Shown piece after piece: positions 45,984 through 54,522 of a stretch of 61,323 nucleotides of DNA. A program made the position numbers and the translations under genes. The notes under the pieces were generated by a model. It made no database searches. It saw only the letters and a list, made by a program, of their open reading frames with translations, and was not told where the DNA came from. Position 1 is the first letter of the stretch; every line of letters begins with the position of its first letter. Source of the stretch: JAGXFP01 sp039714535 (GTDB lineage Bacteria > Desulfobacterota > Desulfobulbia > Desulfobulbales > JAGXFP01); the NCBI GenBank assembly GCA_039714535.1, contig JBDLJC010000018.1, positions 1 to 61,323 of the forward strand. Direction: 5' to 3'.

Positions 45984-46638
45984 GTGATGATTGTTACCTG
46001 GTTTCCTAACGTAATTCAAGGTGGGTACTCTTGGGCTCTCACTTGATTTTGTAGTTATAGTTTATGCTCTTTTTCATTTCGGTTTTTCCTCCAAGCTTTA
46101 TCCTAAATTACCTTCATGACCCTGTAATTCCCATGTAATGCACCGTTTTTAGTGGGCCATTTCTATGGCCCTGAGAGCTTAATCAGGAGTTGGTAATCAA
46201 TGTAGTCGCCGAGGCATCAGCGTATATTTGTTAAAGAAAGGGGTCCGCTTTTGACCTTTCTGTAGTAAGTCAACATATCTCCTAAAGGTTTACTCATAGA
46301 TCTAAAACCCAACCAAGCAGCCCTCATACTTGAAGCCAATGATGAAGGTGTGATCTTCAGTTAAGCTAAACACGGCTAGCCTAGCTAAACATTTCCTAAA
46401 ATAATAATTATAAAAAGTTATACGGAATTCCATATAACTACTCTCAGTCTATACATATTGTGGAAAATCGGAGGATAAGACTTGTCAGAAGGGCTAGAAT
46501 TGGTATCTTGCTAGCAGAAAATTGCGGTGACCTTCGAGCAATTGTAGAACTCGTTATTAATATAATTGTGTGGCCAAAACCAAATAATATCATGAAATTA
46601 CGAGAAATTAACAAGCTAAGTTTCCGGGGAGGCAATCA
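45984..46638. other. 655-bp AT-rich intergenic region
   Basis: No convincing gene is present. A perfect hairpin GGGCCAT-TTCT-ATGGCCC (46154-46171) lies mid-region, without a T-run. A 12-codon frame with a GGAGG site (46039-46077, minus) and a 26-codon frame starting at 46297 (minus) exist but match nothing known; they could be relics of a mobile element. A ribosome binding site GGGGAGG precedes the next gene. Confidence 0.5.
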
Positions 46639-49600
46639 ATGTTCAAGCGCATTTTCATGAAGAAAAAGTCCAGGACATTCTTATACATTCTGGCTATAGG
46701 TATGGGCCTTACCTTGGTCGCCTGTGGTGGCGGCGGCGGAGGAGGAGGCGGTGTAGTGCCTACTGGGGACGGCACTTCGGGAGGGACACTGGAGTCTCCC
46801 AAGGTTTTGAATTATCCAACAGACTTCTCACATAGTGGATCTATGGCCAACGACAGTACCGGGGGATTTTACAAGGTGAACGGTCTAGGCGCGGGGCAAG
46901 AATATGTAGTCAGCCTTGCTACGAGCCAGTCGGTGACTGTTACCGCTTTCTCAAACATTGATTTTACCGGTTACGGCTGTAGCGCATGGGTTTCTGATAT
47001 GCCGGGGATAGCCTGCGTGGCGACCGCTAATTCTGCGGGTGAACTTTACATGCTAACCTCATTCACATCAGTGGAACTTAGCGGTGCGACATATTCTCTC
47101 GATGTTGTGCTTGCCGCGCATGAAGGGACCCAAGACAGCCCCATAGATATTTCTGCCCAGCTTCCTTTAAGCGGTGACATTCCAATCGGTTACAATAGTT
47201 ATTACGAAATTACGAACTTGACTGTGGGCCATTCATACACGGTAAACCTTACAGGAATTACCGGTGACTCCGACTTGTATCTCTATCAAGACGCCTATCT
47301 CAACACAGCCTGTTCGAGCTCATCCTTCAGTTCAACAACAAGGTCCTGTACAATGACAGCTTCCGGGACATCACTCCACGTTAAAATTAACGCCGACAAA
47401 GACAGTACATTCACGTTTGACTATACCGACAACGGCCCGGCTCCGGTCTTTACGCCTGAGGGGAACAACAGTGGTGGTGAAATAGCGCTAACACTGGCTG
47501 TTGTTCATTCCGGAGAGGTGGACGATACATCAAGTTACTACCATATTAGCGGCCTTACGCCGGGTGAGCAGTACCGCACCATTGCCTACAACCATGTAGA
47601 CGATAACGTCGACCTTTATGTCTACACCGCCAGCGACTTTACCAGCCTCGGCTGCTCTTCAACAAACGCCAGGGGGACTGCCGACAAATGCCTCGCTACT
47701 GCACCCGGCACAGGCGAATTGTGGATCAAGGTGGATGGTTCCAGGGCATATCAGTATTTAGGGGCTAACTATGATCTTGTTGTTTACAAGTATTTCCCCA
47801 ATGAAGGCACATCCATTGATGAAGTACCACTGACCTTCTCCGATTTCCCGTCGTATAGCGGCTCGGTGGATACAGCCAGTTATTACCTTGTTACCGGCCT
47901 TGAGATCAACACCGATTATTTCGTAGACATAACAGGGTACAGCGGCCCTCTCTCTTTCAGCTTGGCAAAGAACTATAACTGGCTGCCGAGCTGTTATTCC
48001 GACGAGATTTCAGCAGGTCACTCCACCTGTATCATTACAACGACAGATCTCGGAACTATCGCTATAGATGTAGACTCTAACAGCACCCAACAGGGCACAG
48101 CTTTTTCCATGGACCTGACTCTTTCCCCTTTTCAGTCGGAAGGAACTGTCAATATGCCCGTAGCATTAGATATGGGGGGCGGTCTTCTCCCCTACACAGG
48201 ACAAGTAGGAGGCTCTCCCAGTTATTATCAGATCAGCGGGGTTTCGGCAGGACAGGCCCATACGGTTACTGTCGACGGGCTTGTATATGGCCAAGACTTT
48301 TATATCTACACCGATGGAGCGCTCCTGGGAAGTACCAGCTACACGAATTACGCATGCCGTGGCAATAGTTCAAGTAAAACCTGCAACGTTGAGGCAACGG
48401 CCGGATCTTTATGGATCATGGTAGATGATGACGGTGTGGCTACAGGTTCTCAGTACAGCATCGACGCAGCCCTATCAGTTTACCAGGCTGAAGGTTCACT
48501 GCCTACACCTGTCACACTCAATTTTGCCTCTGCCGATCTCCCGCACAGCGGGACGGTCAGCGCCGGAGGGAGCTATTATAACCTAACAGGAGTGAATCCT
48601 GGAACCACCTATTTGCTATCCGCTTCCAACGCCACTGATGCGGCTAACCTTTATGTCTATTCCACCCTCGCCAACTTTGGAAGCACCACGTCTGGTGAAT
48701 ACGACTGTCTGGTCTATCCCGAGTCGGGCCAGGACAGGTCCTGTGCTGTAACTGCTTCAGACACTTCGCTCTGGATCATGATGGGTGCTAAAGAATACAA
48801 TGAAGGGGCGGCTTATCAACTTGATGCAGAGGTGAAGCGCAACAGTGAGGGCAGTTTTAACACGCCTGTGCCTCTCACCTACGGTACCGGAGACCTGCCA
48901 TATAGTGGTGAAGTATTTACTGATCAGAGCTACTACAAGATCGAGGGCTTGCTCCCTGAAAAACTTTATTATGTCAGACTCACCAATTTGAATAACGACG
49001 TCGACCTTGCAACGGACAAAAAAGAGTTTCCATGGGATAGCTGTTCTTCTGTAAATACGGGTACTACAGCGGAGGAGTGCCTCAATCATTCCGATTCAAC
49101 AGGCGCACTCTATGTTGATGTTACGGGAAGTAAAACCCTTAACGGCGGAAATTTCACGATAGAGGTTTCTCCCGGACCGATGCCGGAGGGGACCAGTTCA
49201 TCGCCTCATGTTCTTGCCTATGGAACAGATATTCCACACGGTGGTCAGGTGGGTTCTCGTAGCTACTACAAAGTTACCGGTCTTGCGGCGAATACCCTTT
49301 ATGAGGTCAAATTGACAAGCATAACCGGCTTTACAAACCTCTATGTAACAGACAACACCTTCGATACAAACAATTATCTATGCTCATCAACAAATTACGA
49401 TACCGATGAACGCTGTGGCGGGGAAGCCGACAATTTTGGGGAGCTGTATGTTGTCGCTAGCGGTTCCGAGGAAGGCGCCACCTTCAACCTGGAAGTAACA
49501 CTTGCCCCGCAATCCGAAGGGACTGTTGCATCGCCTTGGTCCCTTGCTTATGGACCAGCCGATCTTCCCCATTCAGGTTCGGTCGATTTTGGACCGAGTT

Positions 49601-49854
49601 ATTATAAAGTTTCTAACCTCGATCCAGGCGCTACCTATACCGTTTCAAAAAACAACCAGAGTGACAGGGTGGAGGTAAGTGTTTTTGATAATGCTGAATT
49701 TTTAACTCCATCTGAGTGCTGGATCAGCACAAGCAGCACAAGTTGCCAGGCTACGACCGCAAATGGGGGGCCAGCCGGTTCTTCAGCCCTTTACATTAAG
49801 GCGAGCGATTATAATACGGTAGCAGGCGCTACATTTGATTTGAATGTACAATAG
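46639..49854 (+). CDS. Large lipoprotein of nine beta-sandwich (PPC-like) repeats, each with a Cys pair
   Basis: The 1071-residue precursor has a lipobox LVAC followed by a run of glycines, then nine repeats of about 105-118 residues. Each repeat opens with EGT-x-SP-type residues, continues with LPHSGxV, SYYKVxGL, then a turn and Y-V-L strand. It later shows C-x(6-13)-C before a G-x-LWIxV strand. The pattern resembles bacterial pre-peptidase C-terminal (PPC) domains. The nine cysteine pairs, one per repeat, probably form disulfides in the envelope. No enzyme domain is present. It is probably a surface adhesin or stalk; that is inference. It is preceded by GGGGAGG and starts a new plus-strand block. 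Confidence 0.78.
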   Translation: MFKRIFMKKKSRTFLYILAIGMGLTLVACGGGGGGGGGVVPTGDGTSGGTLESPKVLNYPTDFSHSGSMANDSTGGFYKVNGLGAGQEYVVSLATSQSVTVTAFSNIDFTGYGCSAWVSDMPGIACVATANSAGELYMLTSFTSVELSGATYSLDVVLAAHEGTQDSPIDISAQLPLSGDIPIGYNSYYEITNLTVGHSYTVNLTGITGDSDLYLYQDAYLNTACSSSSFSSTTRSCTMTASGTSLHVKINADKDSTFTFDYTDNGPAPVFTPEGNNSGGEIALTLAVVHSGEVDDTSSYYHISGLTPGEQYRTIAYNHVDDNVDLYVYTASDFTSLGCSSTNARGTADKCLATAPGTGELWIKVDGSRAYQYLGANYDLVVYKYFPNEGTSIDEVPLTFSDFPSYSGSVDTASYYLVTGLEINTDYFVDITGYSGPLSFSLAKNYNWLPSCYSDEISAGHSTCIITTTDLGTIAIDVDSNSTQQGTAFSMDLTLSPFQSEGTVNMPVALDMGGGLLPYTGQVGGSPSYYQISGVSAGQAHTVTVDGLVYGQDFYIYTDGALLGSTSYTNYACRGNSSSKTCNVEATAGSLWIMVDDDGVATGSQYSIDAALSVYQAEGSLPTPVTLNFASADLPHSGTVSAGGSYYNLTGVNPGTTYLLSASNATDAANLYVYSTLANFGSTTSGEYDCLVYPESGQDRSCAVTASDTSLWIMMGAKEYNEGAAYQLDAEVKRNSEGSFNTPVPLTYGTGDLPYSGEVFTDQSYYKIEGLLPEKLYYVRLTNLNNDVDLATDKKEFPWDSCSSVNTGTTAEECLNHSDSTGALYVDVTGSKTLNGGNFTIEVSPGPMPEGTSSSPHVLAYGTDIPHGGQVGSRSYYKVTGLAANTLYEVKLTSITGFTNLYVTDNTFDTNNYLCSSTNYDTDERCGGEADNFGELYVVASGSEEGATFNLEVTLAPQSEGTVASPWSLAYGPADLPHSGSVDFGPSYYKVSNLDPGATYTVSKNNQSDRVEVSVFDNAEFLTPSECWISTSSTSCQATTANGGPAGSSALYIKASDYNTVAGATFDLNVQ

Positions 49855-49880
49855 AAATGAGATCCATCTCATAATCAAAA

Positions 49881-49947
49881 GGCTCAACCAGACCGGATGA
49901 ACTCATGCGACCTGACGAAATAACTCCGGTGGCCGGTCTGGTTAGCC
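49881..49947 (+). terminator. Long inverted repeat after the lipoprotein gene
   Basis: GGCTCAACCAGACCGG (49881-49896) pairs with CCGGTCTGGTTAGCC (49933-49947), a stem of 15 pairs broken by one base. It lies 27 bp after the stop. No T-run follows, so it may instead be a repeat or an mRNA-stabilising structure. Confidence 0.45.
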
Positions 49948-50077
49948 TCAACGTTGAAGATGTCTTTCTACACCATAATAAATCGTATACATTGAAAACT
50001 GAAGATGGCTGTGAATCTTACGCGCAATGGGGGGACGCTCATAAGAAATTAACTAACCAGATTTTCACCCTTTAAAA

Positions 50078-50563
50078 ATGAATAACACCTCGAAATACCT
50101 CCTGTTCTTTATCTCTGGCCTTACTTTGGGCATTCTATTAATGAGTGTCTTGTCATATAGAGCAAGTAATACTCATTTGGCAATTATCCAATCCGCCTAT
50201 GAGCGGCAACAAGAAGTGGCCGCCATCCAAGCGATGAAAGACCATGATTATTTTCTGGCAGTTCACCATTACAAAAACATTGTAGATTTGTCTGCCAATC
50301 CTGCCAATATATTTGCCGGATCAAAGAAGATCTGGACGTGGTCGTTTCCATTCGCTTCCGAGATTATGATCAGGATTAAGGCCCACTTAGCCTGGCAAGG
50401 CACTGATGGGGAAAGAGGTGAGGGCATCTACCATGGCAGGCTGGCATACGCTCTGGAAAAATCCGACAGGCCTGACGAAGCAAAAATTGAATGGCAAAAA
50501 GCAATGCGAATGCTTGAAATGACGAGTGTCGAGCAAGTCAAAAACTTTATTGAAAAGATGTAA
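50078..50563 (+). CDS. Membrane-anchored protein of unknown function with TPR-like helices
   Basis: The 161-residue protein has one N-terminal transmembrane helix (about residues 7-27) followed by alpha-helical sequence. Segments such as YFLAVHHYKNIVDLSANP and KSDRPDEAKIEWQKAM resemble TPR-type hairpins. There is no known family match. The ATG has no clear ribosome binding site. It may go with the lipoprotein upstream; this is only positional. Confidence 0.6.
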   Translation: MNNTSKYLLFFISGLTLGILLMSVLSYRASNTHLAIIQSAYERQQEVAAIQAMKDHDYFLAVHHYKNIVDLSANPANIFAGSKKIWTWSFPFASEIMIRIKAHLAWQGTDGERGEGIYHGRLAYALEKSDRPDEAKIEWQKAMRMLEMTSVEQVKNFIEKM

Positions 50564-50886
50564 CTATTCCGCAGCATCCCATCATCACGGTAAGCGGAGA
50601 CTCAGGGTCTATGCTTACCGGGGTAATCTTCCCATCTGTAGCAGGCATTAAAAGGGAGTTCCTTGGAGAATATTCTCCATCTTGCTAATGAATATTCTCT
50701 AAGAAGCTGGTCTGGATGATATTATCTATCTGATCAATTTGGCGTTTGCAATAGAAATGCGGTGTAAAAACAGGCAGTTGTCATGCCATGGTCCAATGTG
50801 GCATGTATCGTGCTTTTAGGTATTGCTGGACGGGATTGGAAATTAAGCCAACTATATTTTTAATAAAATTTATACGGGGTACAACA
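50564..50886 (+). other. Control region upstream of the HMA-ABC cluster
   Basis: This gap holds a hairpin CGGTAAGC/GCTTACCG (50588-50620), the operator-like palindrome pair described separately, and an AT-rich stretch around 50845-50875 that could include the promoter. A frame from 50788 runs into the first HMA gene, but its extra residues do not look coding. Confidence 0.5.
50665..50700. promoter_or_regulatory. Palindromic operator pair upstream of the HMA cluster
   Basis: GGAGAATATTCTCC (50665-50678) is a perfect 14-bp palindrome. A second GAATATTCTC (50690-50699) repeats its right part exactly 22 bp downstream, about two helical turns. It lies some 190 bp before the first HMA gene. The size fits a dimeric metal-responsive or MerR/ArsR-type repressor; no such gene is in the window. 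Confidence 0.5.
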
Positions 50887-51327
50887 ATGCAGGGAAAAAC
50901 TAAATTTGGGGTAATTATTGGAGCGATAGCAATTGTCGCGGTACTGTCAATTTCATTTGTAGCGGCGAAGAACGGTAAAAGCGTGAATGAGAAGGCGCTG
51001 GAAACCACTCTGCAGGTGTCGAGGTTGTCGTGCGGTTCCTGCCTGGCTACGATTGAAGGGGAGTTGCGGAAATTTGACGGGATGCTGGGCATGAGAGCAG
51101 ATCTGTCCCAGGGGTTAGTGACAGTCAGCCATACCGAGGTGTTTGCCCCGGAGAAGATTGCCGAGGTTGTTACTGCCGCCGGTTATCCGGCCAAGCTGGT
51201 TGAAGTCGCAGATGCAGGGGCCAGGGTCCCGGCGGCCGGCGCTTCCGGTGGATATGGTTGCGGCAGCGGCAGAGGTTGTGGTCCCGGCGGTTGTGGTTTG
51301 CCGGTTGCCCCGCCGGAAAAAGGATAA
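50887..51327 (+). CDS. Exported HMA-domain metal-binding protein with Cys/Gly tail
   Basis: The 146-residue protein begins with a signal anchor (about residues 7-27). It has one heavy-metal-associated ferredoxin fold (about 40-105) with the site LSCGSC and the family end GYPAKLV. A Gly-rich tail with three cysteines follows (GYGCGSGRGCGPGGCG). The CxxC should bind a soft metal such as Cu+, Hg2+ or Zn2+ in the periplasm. ATG 50887 was chosen because it gives the signal anchor. It is the first gene of the cluster with a second HMA protein, a membrane protein, permease and ATPase. Confidence 0.82.
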   Translation: MQGKTKFGVIIGAIAIVAVLSISFVAAKNGKSVNEKALETTLQVSRLSCGSCLATIEGELRKFDGMLGMRADLSQGLVTVSHTEVFAPEKIAEVVTAAGYPAKLVEVADAGARVPAAGASGGYGCGSGRGCGPGGCGLPVAPPEKG

Positions 51328-51360
51328 GGTATATAGCCTTTAGCGGTTGGTATTTAGCTA

Positions 51361-51831
51361 ATGATGATCAAGACAAAAATAGGCGCTCTTTCTCTGTTGC
51401 TGATGTTCGGGCTGCTCGCGGCCTCGCTTGCCTACGGGAGTGAATTCAGGCGGACAACTCTACAGGTTGTGCAAATGCGTTGCAGTTCCTGTCTGCGGGT
51501 CTTTGATGCTGAATTGAGAAAGTTGCCTGGTGTCGTTGGCATGACCGCAAAATTCAGGGAAGAGCTGGTGATAGTTGATCATGAGGTTGGGGTTGCCAGT
51601 AAGGAAATAGCCGATATTATCACCGGGCTTGGTTATCCGACGACCGTTGTTTCGAGTCTGGTGGTTTCCAGTAAGGAGGCGAACCGTTTCCAACGGGCTG
51701 GTTTCGGTGCTGGGGCTGGTTGCTGCAACCCTGGTGGCGCCAGTCCGGTGGCAGAAGCATGGAAGGAAATTCGGCGCCGGTTATTCCAGAAAGGCAAAAG
51801 GCTCGGCTCGGCGGCTGAAGTGCAGCCCTGA
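51361..51831 (+). CDS. Second exported HMA-domain protein
   Basis: The 156-residue precursor has a cleavable signal peptide (IGALSLLLMFGLLAASLAYG, about residues 7-26). One HMA fold follows (about 31-98) with the metal site MRCSSC and GLGYPTTV. The C-terminal part has one further CC pair (GAGCCNPGG) and a basic helix. It resembles the preceding protein without being a copy. The 33-bp gap and shared direction suggest one operon. Confidence 0.8.
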   Translation: MMIKTKIGALSLLLMFGLLAASLAYGSEFRRTTLQVVQMRCSSCLRVFDAELRKLPGVVGMTAKFREELVIVDHEVGVASKEIADIITGLGYPTTVVSSLVVSSKEANRFQRAGFGAGAGCCNPGGASPVAEAWKEIRRRLFQKGKRLGSAAEVQP

Positions 51832-51872
51832 GTTGTCTGGTTATTTTCAATACAATTATGGACGGTAGAATT

Positions 51873-52310
51873 ATGGCATATGATTTTGAAAAATATCGTG
51901 AAAAGCGCGAGAAGGTGCTGGGGGTCCGCAAACGCGGCTTGAGTTTCGGCGCTGTCGCGGCTCTGGTTGCGGCCGTTATTGTTTTAGGATTGGCAGTTGT
52001 CGCGGTGCCAAAGACCATATCCTATTTTACCACCAGAAATCTTGACGATGCTATTTACAAGCTGGCTGATTCAACATCCTGGAATCAGGAGATCGTCAAG
52101 GAGATTGGCGATCTGACCGGGGTCAAGAAAGCGGTTACCGACAACCATGATATGCGCCTGGTTGTCACCTTTAACCGTCATGAGACCGGCCCGGAAAAAT
52201 TCAAGGTCGTGTTCAGCCGGGCTGAAGTTAAAGCCGAACTTTTAAACCGGATGGGCTATCGGCAGCGCATGACTATTTTGAAGAAGGAGGCCGAATTTGA
52301 AACTCCATAA
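51873..52310 (+). CDS. Membrane-anchored protein with a cysteine-free HMA-like fold
   Basis: The 145-residue protein has a basic N-terminus (DFEKYREKREKVLGVRKRG), one transmembrane helix (about residues 27-49), and an extracytoplasmic domain. That domain reads like an HMA fold: helix KEIGDLTGVKKAVTDN, strand RLVVTFNRHE, then AELLNRMGYR. It lacks the CxxC site. So it may be a docking or sensing partner for the two HMA proteins; this is inference from position and pattern. Two starts are possible (51858 or 51873). Its end overlaps the permease start by 14 bp. Confidence 0.62.
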   Translation: MAYDFEKYREKREKVLGVRKRGLSFGAVAALVAAVIVLGLAVVAVPKTISYFTTRNLDDAIYKLADSTSWNQEIVKEIGDLTGVKKAVTDNHDMRLVVTFNRHETGPEKFKVVFSRAEVKAELLNRMGYRQRMTILKKEAEFETP

Positions 52311-53451
52311 TATATCTTTTAATAACCTGCGGCGTCGCAAGGGCAAGATGATCTTCCTGGTCCTGGGGCTGTTCATTGGCGTCGCGACGATCGTTACCCT
52401 GCTTTCGATAACCGAGTCCATGTCCCGGGACATCGAAGACCGGCTGGACCAGTTCGGCGCCAATATCGTCATGGTGCCCAAGAGCGATAATCTTTCTTTG
52501 AGCTATGGCGGAATCAGCGTTGGCGGGGTCAGCTACGAATCTGTTGATTTCGCGGAAAGCAGTATTGGCCGGATCAGGGAGATCGAGAACAGCAAGAATC
52601 TTGGCGCGGTTGTACCCAAAGTTCTTGGTAGCGCTGAAGTTAATGGCCGCAAAGTTCTCTTGATGGGTACCAATTTCAATGACGAGTTGTCATTGAAGAC
52701 CTGGTGGCAGTTTCAAGGCAATGTCCCCGGAGAATACGAACTTATGGTTGGTTCAGAAGCGGCTGAAACACTGGGACTCAAGATTGGCGATCAGCTGTCG
52801 ATGAAGGGCCATGATTTCAAAGTTGCCTCTGTCCTGATGGCGACTGGTGGGGCCGAAGACGGGGTTATTATTGCCAATATGGCGGAGGCCCAGCAGGTCC
52901 TGGGTAAAGAGGGCCGGGTTTCGATGGTGGAGATTTCCGCTTTCTGCCGCGGCTGTCCGATCTCCGATATGGTTCTGCAGATTGCCGCGAAATTCCCGGA
53001 GGCCAAGGTCACCGCCTTGAAGCAGGCGGTAATGTCCAAGATGCAGTCCATCGAGATGTTCAAATCATTCAGTTACGGCATTGCGGTCCTGGTGGTTTTT
53101 ATCGGTTCTCTGCTGGTCTTTATAACCATGATGGGTTCGGTCAACGAACGGACCCGGGAGATCGGCATCTTCAGGGCCATTGGTTTCAGGCGCGGCCATG
53201 TTATGCAGATCATCCTGCTTGAAGCAATGGTTGTCGGCCTGGTCGGTGGCCTGGTTGGCTTCCTGGGCGGCAATGGGGTGGCCTGGCTGGTGATGCCGAT
53301 GGTTATTAAGGATGGTGCCTTTGCCGGGATCAATATGACTTTGGGCGGCATCTCTCTTTTGCTGGCCGTGGCCTTAAGTTTGCTGGCCAGTCTCTACCCG
53401 GCGTTAAAGGCCAGTCGTCTTGACCCGAGTGAAGCACTAAGGGCTCTTTAA
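52297..53451 (+). CDS. FtsX/MacB-type ABC permease
   Basis: The 384-residue protein has an N-terminal transmembrane helix (about residues 16-40), a periplasmic MacB_PCD-like domain (about 45-240), and three helices with an FtsX fold near the end (about 260-380). The extracytoplasmic part contains FCRGCPISDM, a CxxC-type motif that I recall from FtsX-type permeases of the P19/FTR1 iron cluster in other bacteria (CWGCP there). The conserved NERTREIGIFRAIGFRRGHV segment is the permease signature. The TTG start has AAGGAGG 3-4 bases upstream. The ATPase follows. Confidence 0.85.
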   Translation: MKLHNISFNNLRRRKGKMIFLVLGLFIGVATIVTLLSITESMSRDIEDRLDQFGANIVMVPKSDNLSLSYGGISVGGVSYESVDFAESSIGRIREIENSKNLGAVVPKVLGSAEVNGRKVLLMGTNFNDELSLKTWWQFQGNVPGEYELMVGSEAAETLGLKIGDQLSMKGHDFKVASVLMATGGAEDGVIIANMAEAQQVLGKEGRVSMVEISAFCRGCPISDMVLQIAAKFPEAKVTALKQAVMSKMQSIEMFKSFSYGIAVLVVFIGSLLVFITMMGSVNERTREIGIFRAIGFRRGHVMQIILLEAMVVGLVGGLVGFLGGNGVAWLVMPMVIKDGAFAGINMTLGGISLLLAVALSLLASLYPALKASRLDPSEALRAL

Positions 53452-53495
53452 TAGTCATCAAATATAATTTGTGTTTACAGGAGCAAGTGATCTAA

Positions 53496-54194
53496 ATGGC
53501 TACTGCAACAGTTAAAAAATGCGAACACCTCTTTGAGGTAAGAAATTTAGGCAAGGATTACCAGAGCGGCGAGAGTACCGTCCAGGCGATCCGTAATATG
53601 GACTTTCATATCGATGATGGTGAATTCGTCAGTATCATGGGTCAGTCCGGTTCCGGGAAGTCAACCCTGCTTTCCATCATGGGCGGCCTCAACCATCCGA
53701 GCCGGGGACAGATGCTGGTCGATTCCCTCGATCTCTATGAGTTAAGCAGTGAGCAACGGGCCGATTTCCGCAGTGAATATATCGGCATTATCTTCCAGTC
53801 CTTTCAGCTTATCACCTATCTGACCGTGTTGGAGAATATCAAGATGCCGATGGCCATTACGGGGATTACGGCAAAAAAACAGGATGAGATGGCGAGATCG
53901 GTCCTTGAAAAGGTCGGTATGGCTGATAAAGCCGATCGGTTACCGGACCAGCTTTCCGGAGGAGAGCAGGAGAGGGTGGCGATCGCCAGGGCCATCGTCA
54001 ATCATCCGCCGATCCTGCTGGCCGATGAGCCGACCGGTAATCTTGACAGCGAGACTTCCGAAGAGATAATGAAGCTTCTCCAGGATCTTAACCGGGAAGG
54101 GCAAACCATTATCATGGTCACCCATAACCCCGATTCCTGCCGTTATTCAGGTAGGACCATCGAAGTGAAAGATGGCAATTGTTATATTCAGTAA
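53496..54194 (+). CDS. LolD/MacB-type ABC ATP-binding protein
   Basis: The 232-residue ATPase has Walker A GQSGSGKST, signature LSGGEQERVAIARAI, Walker B PPILLADEPTGNLD and the switch His in MVTHNPDSC. The GEQERVA variant and DEPTGNLD are typical of the LolD/MacB branch, whose permeases transmit mechanical force or export substrates from the periplasm. It pairs with the preceding permease; the gap is 44 bp. It is followed by a strong terminator. Confidence 0.92.
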   Translation: MATATVKKCEHLFEVRNLGKDYQSGESTVQAIRNMDFHIDDGEFVSIMGQSGSGKSTLLSIMGGLNHPSRGQMLVDSLDLYELSSEQRADFRSEYIGIIFQSFQLITYLTVLENIKMPMAITGITAKKQDEMARSVLEKVGMADKADRLPDQLSGGEQERVAIARAIVNHPPILLADEPTGNLDSETSEEIMKLLQDLNREGQTIIMVTHNPDSCRYSGRTIEVKDGNCYIQ

Positions 54195-54522
54195 CTTATT
54201 TTAGATTCCCCACCTGTTAAGCCTTGCCCAAGCGCTATTTGGGCAAGGCTCTTTTCGTGCCGGATCCCTTCCTTCCAATTATCCGATAATTTTATCAGTC
54301 CTAAGTAAAATCGCTTTTCAGCGACAATTCCTAGCTGGGTTGGTTTGCCATTAAATGGACAGTAAAACAAGGTGTTAATCTCACTGGTTTTTTGCTTTAG
54401 TCTTATCGTCAACTACAGTTTAAAATTTTAAAAATCCGCTTTGAGTAAAGTGGCCAGCTTATGATATTGTTTTATCAGGAATATTAAGTAGACAAGAGCG
54501 CAAATATCATTGAGGGGAAAAT
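54195..54522 (+). other. Intergenic region between ATPase gene and PhnD-like gene
   Basis: It contains the terminator described separately; the remaining 270 bp are AT-rich. The GAGGGG ribosome binding site precedes the ATG at 54523. No gene is seen. Confidence 0.5.
54220..54255 (+). terminator. Rho-independent terminator of the HMA-ABC cluster
   Basis: AGCCTTGCCCAA (54220-54231) pairs with TTGGGCAAGGCT (54239-54250) over 12 bp with a short loop, and is followed by CTTTT. It sits 26 bp after the ATPase stop. Confidence 0.85.

Noticed and set aside
46039..46077. 12-codon minus-strand frame with a GGAGG site
   Set aside because: Too short to support as a gene; recorded only as a possible relic.
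46154..46171. Perfect GGGCCAT hairpin as terminator
   Set aside because: No T-run follows and it is 170 bp after the upstream stop.
46183..46297. Short minus-strand frame starting at 46297
   Set aside because: It closes after 26 codons, has no ribosome binding site and matches nothing recognised.
50788..50886. Upstream extension of the first HMA gene
   Set aside because: Adds 33 residues before a clear signal anchor and lacks a ribosome binding site.
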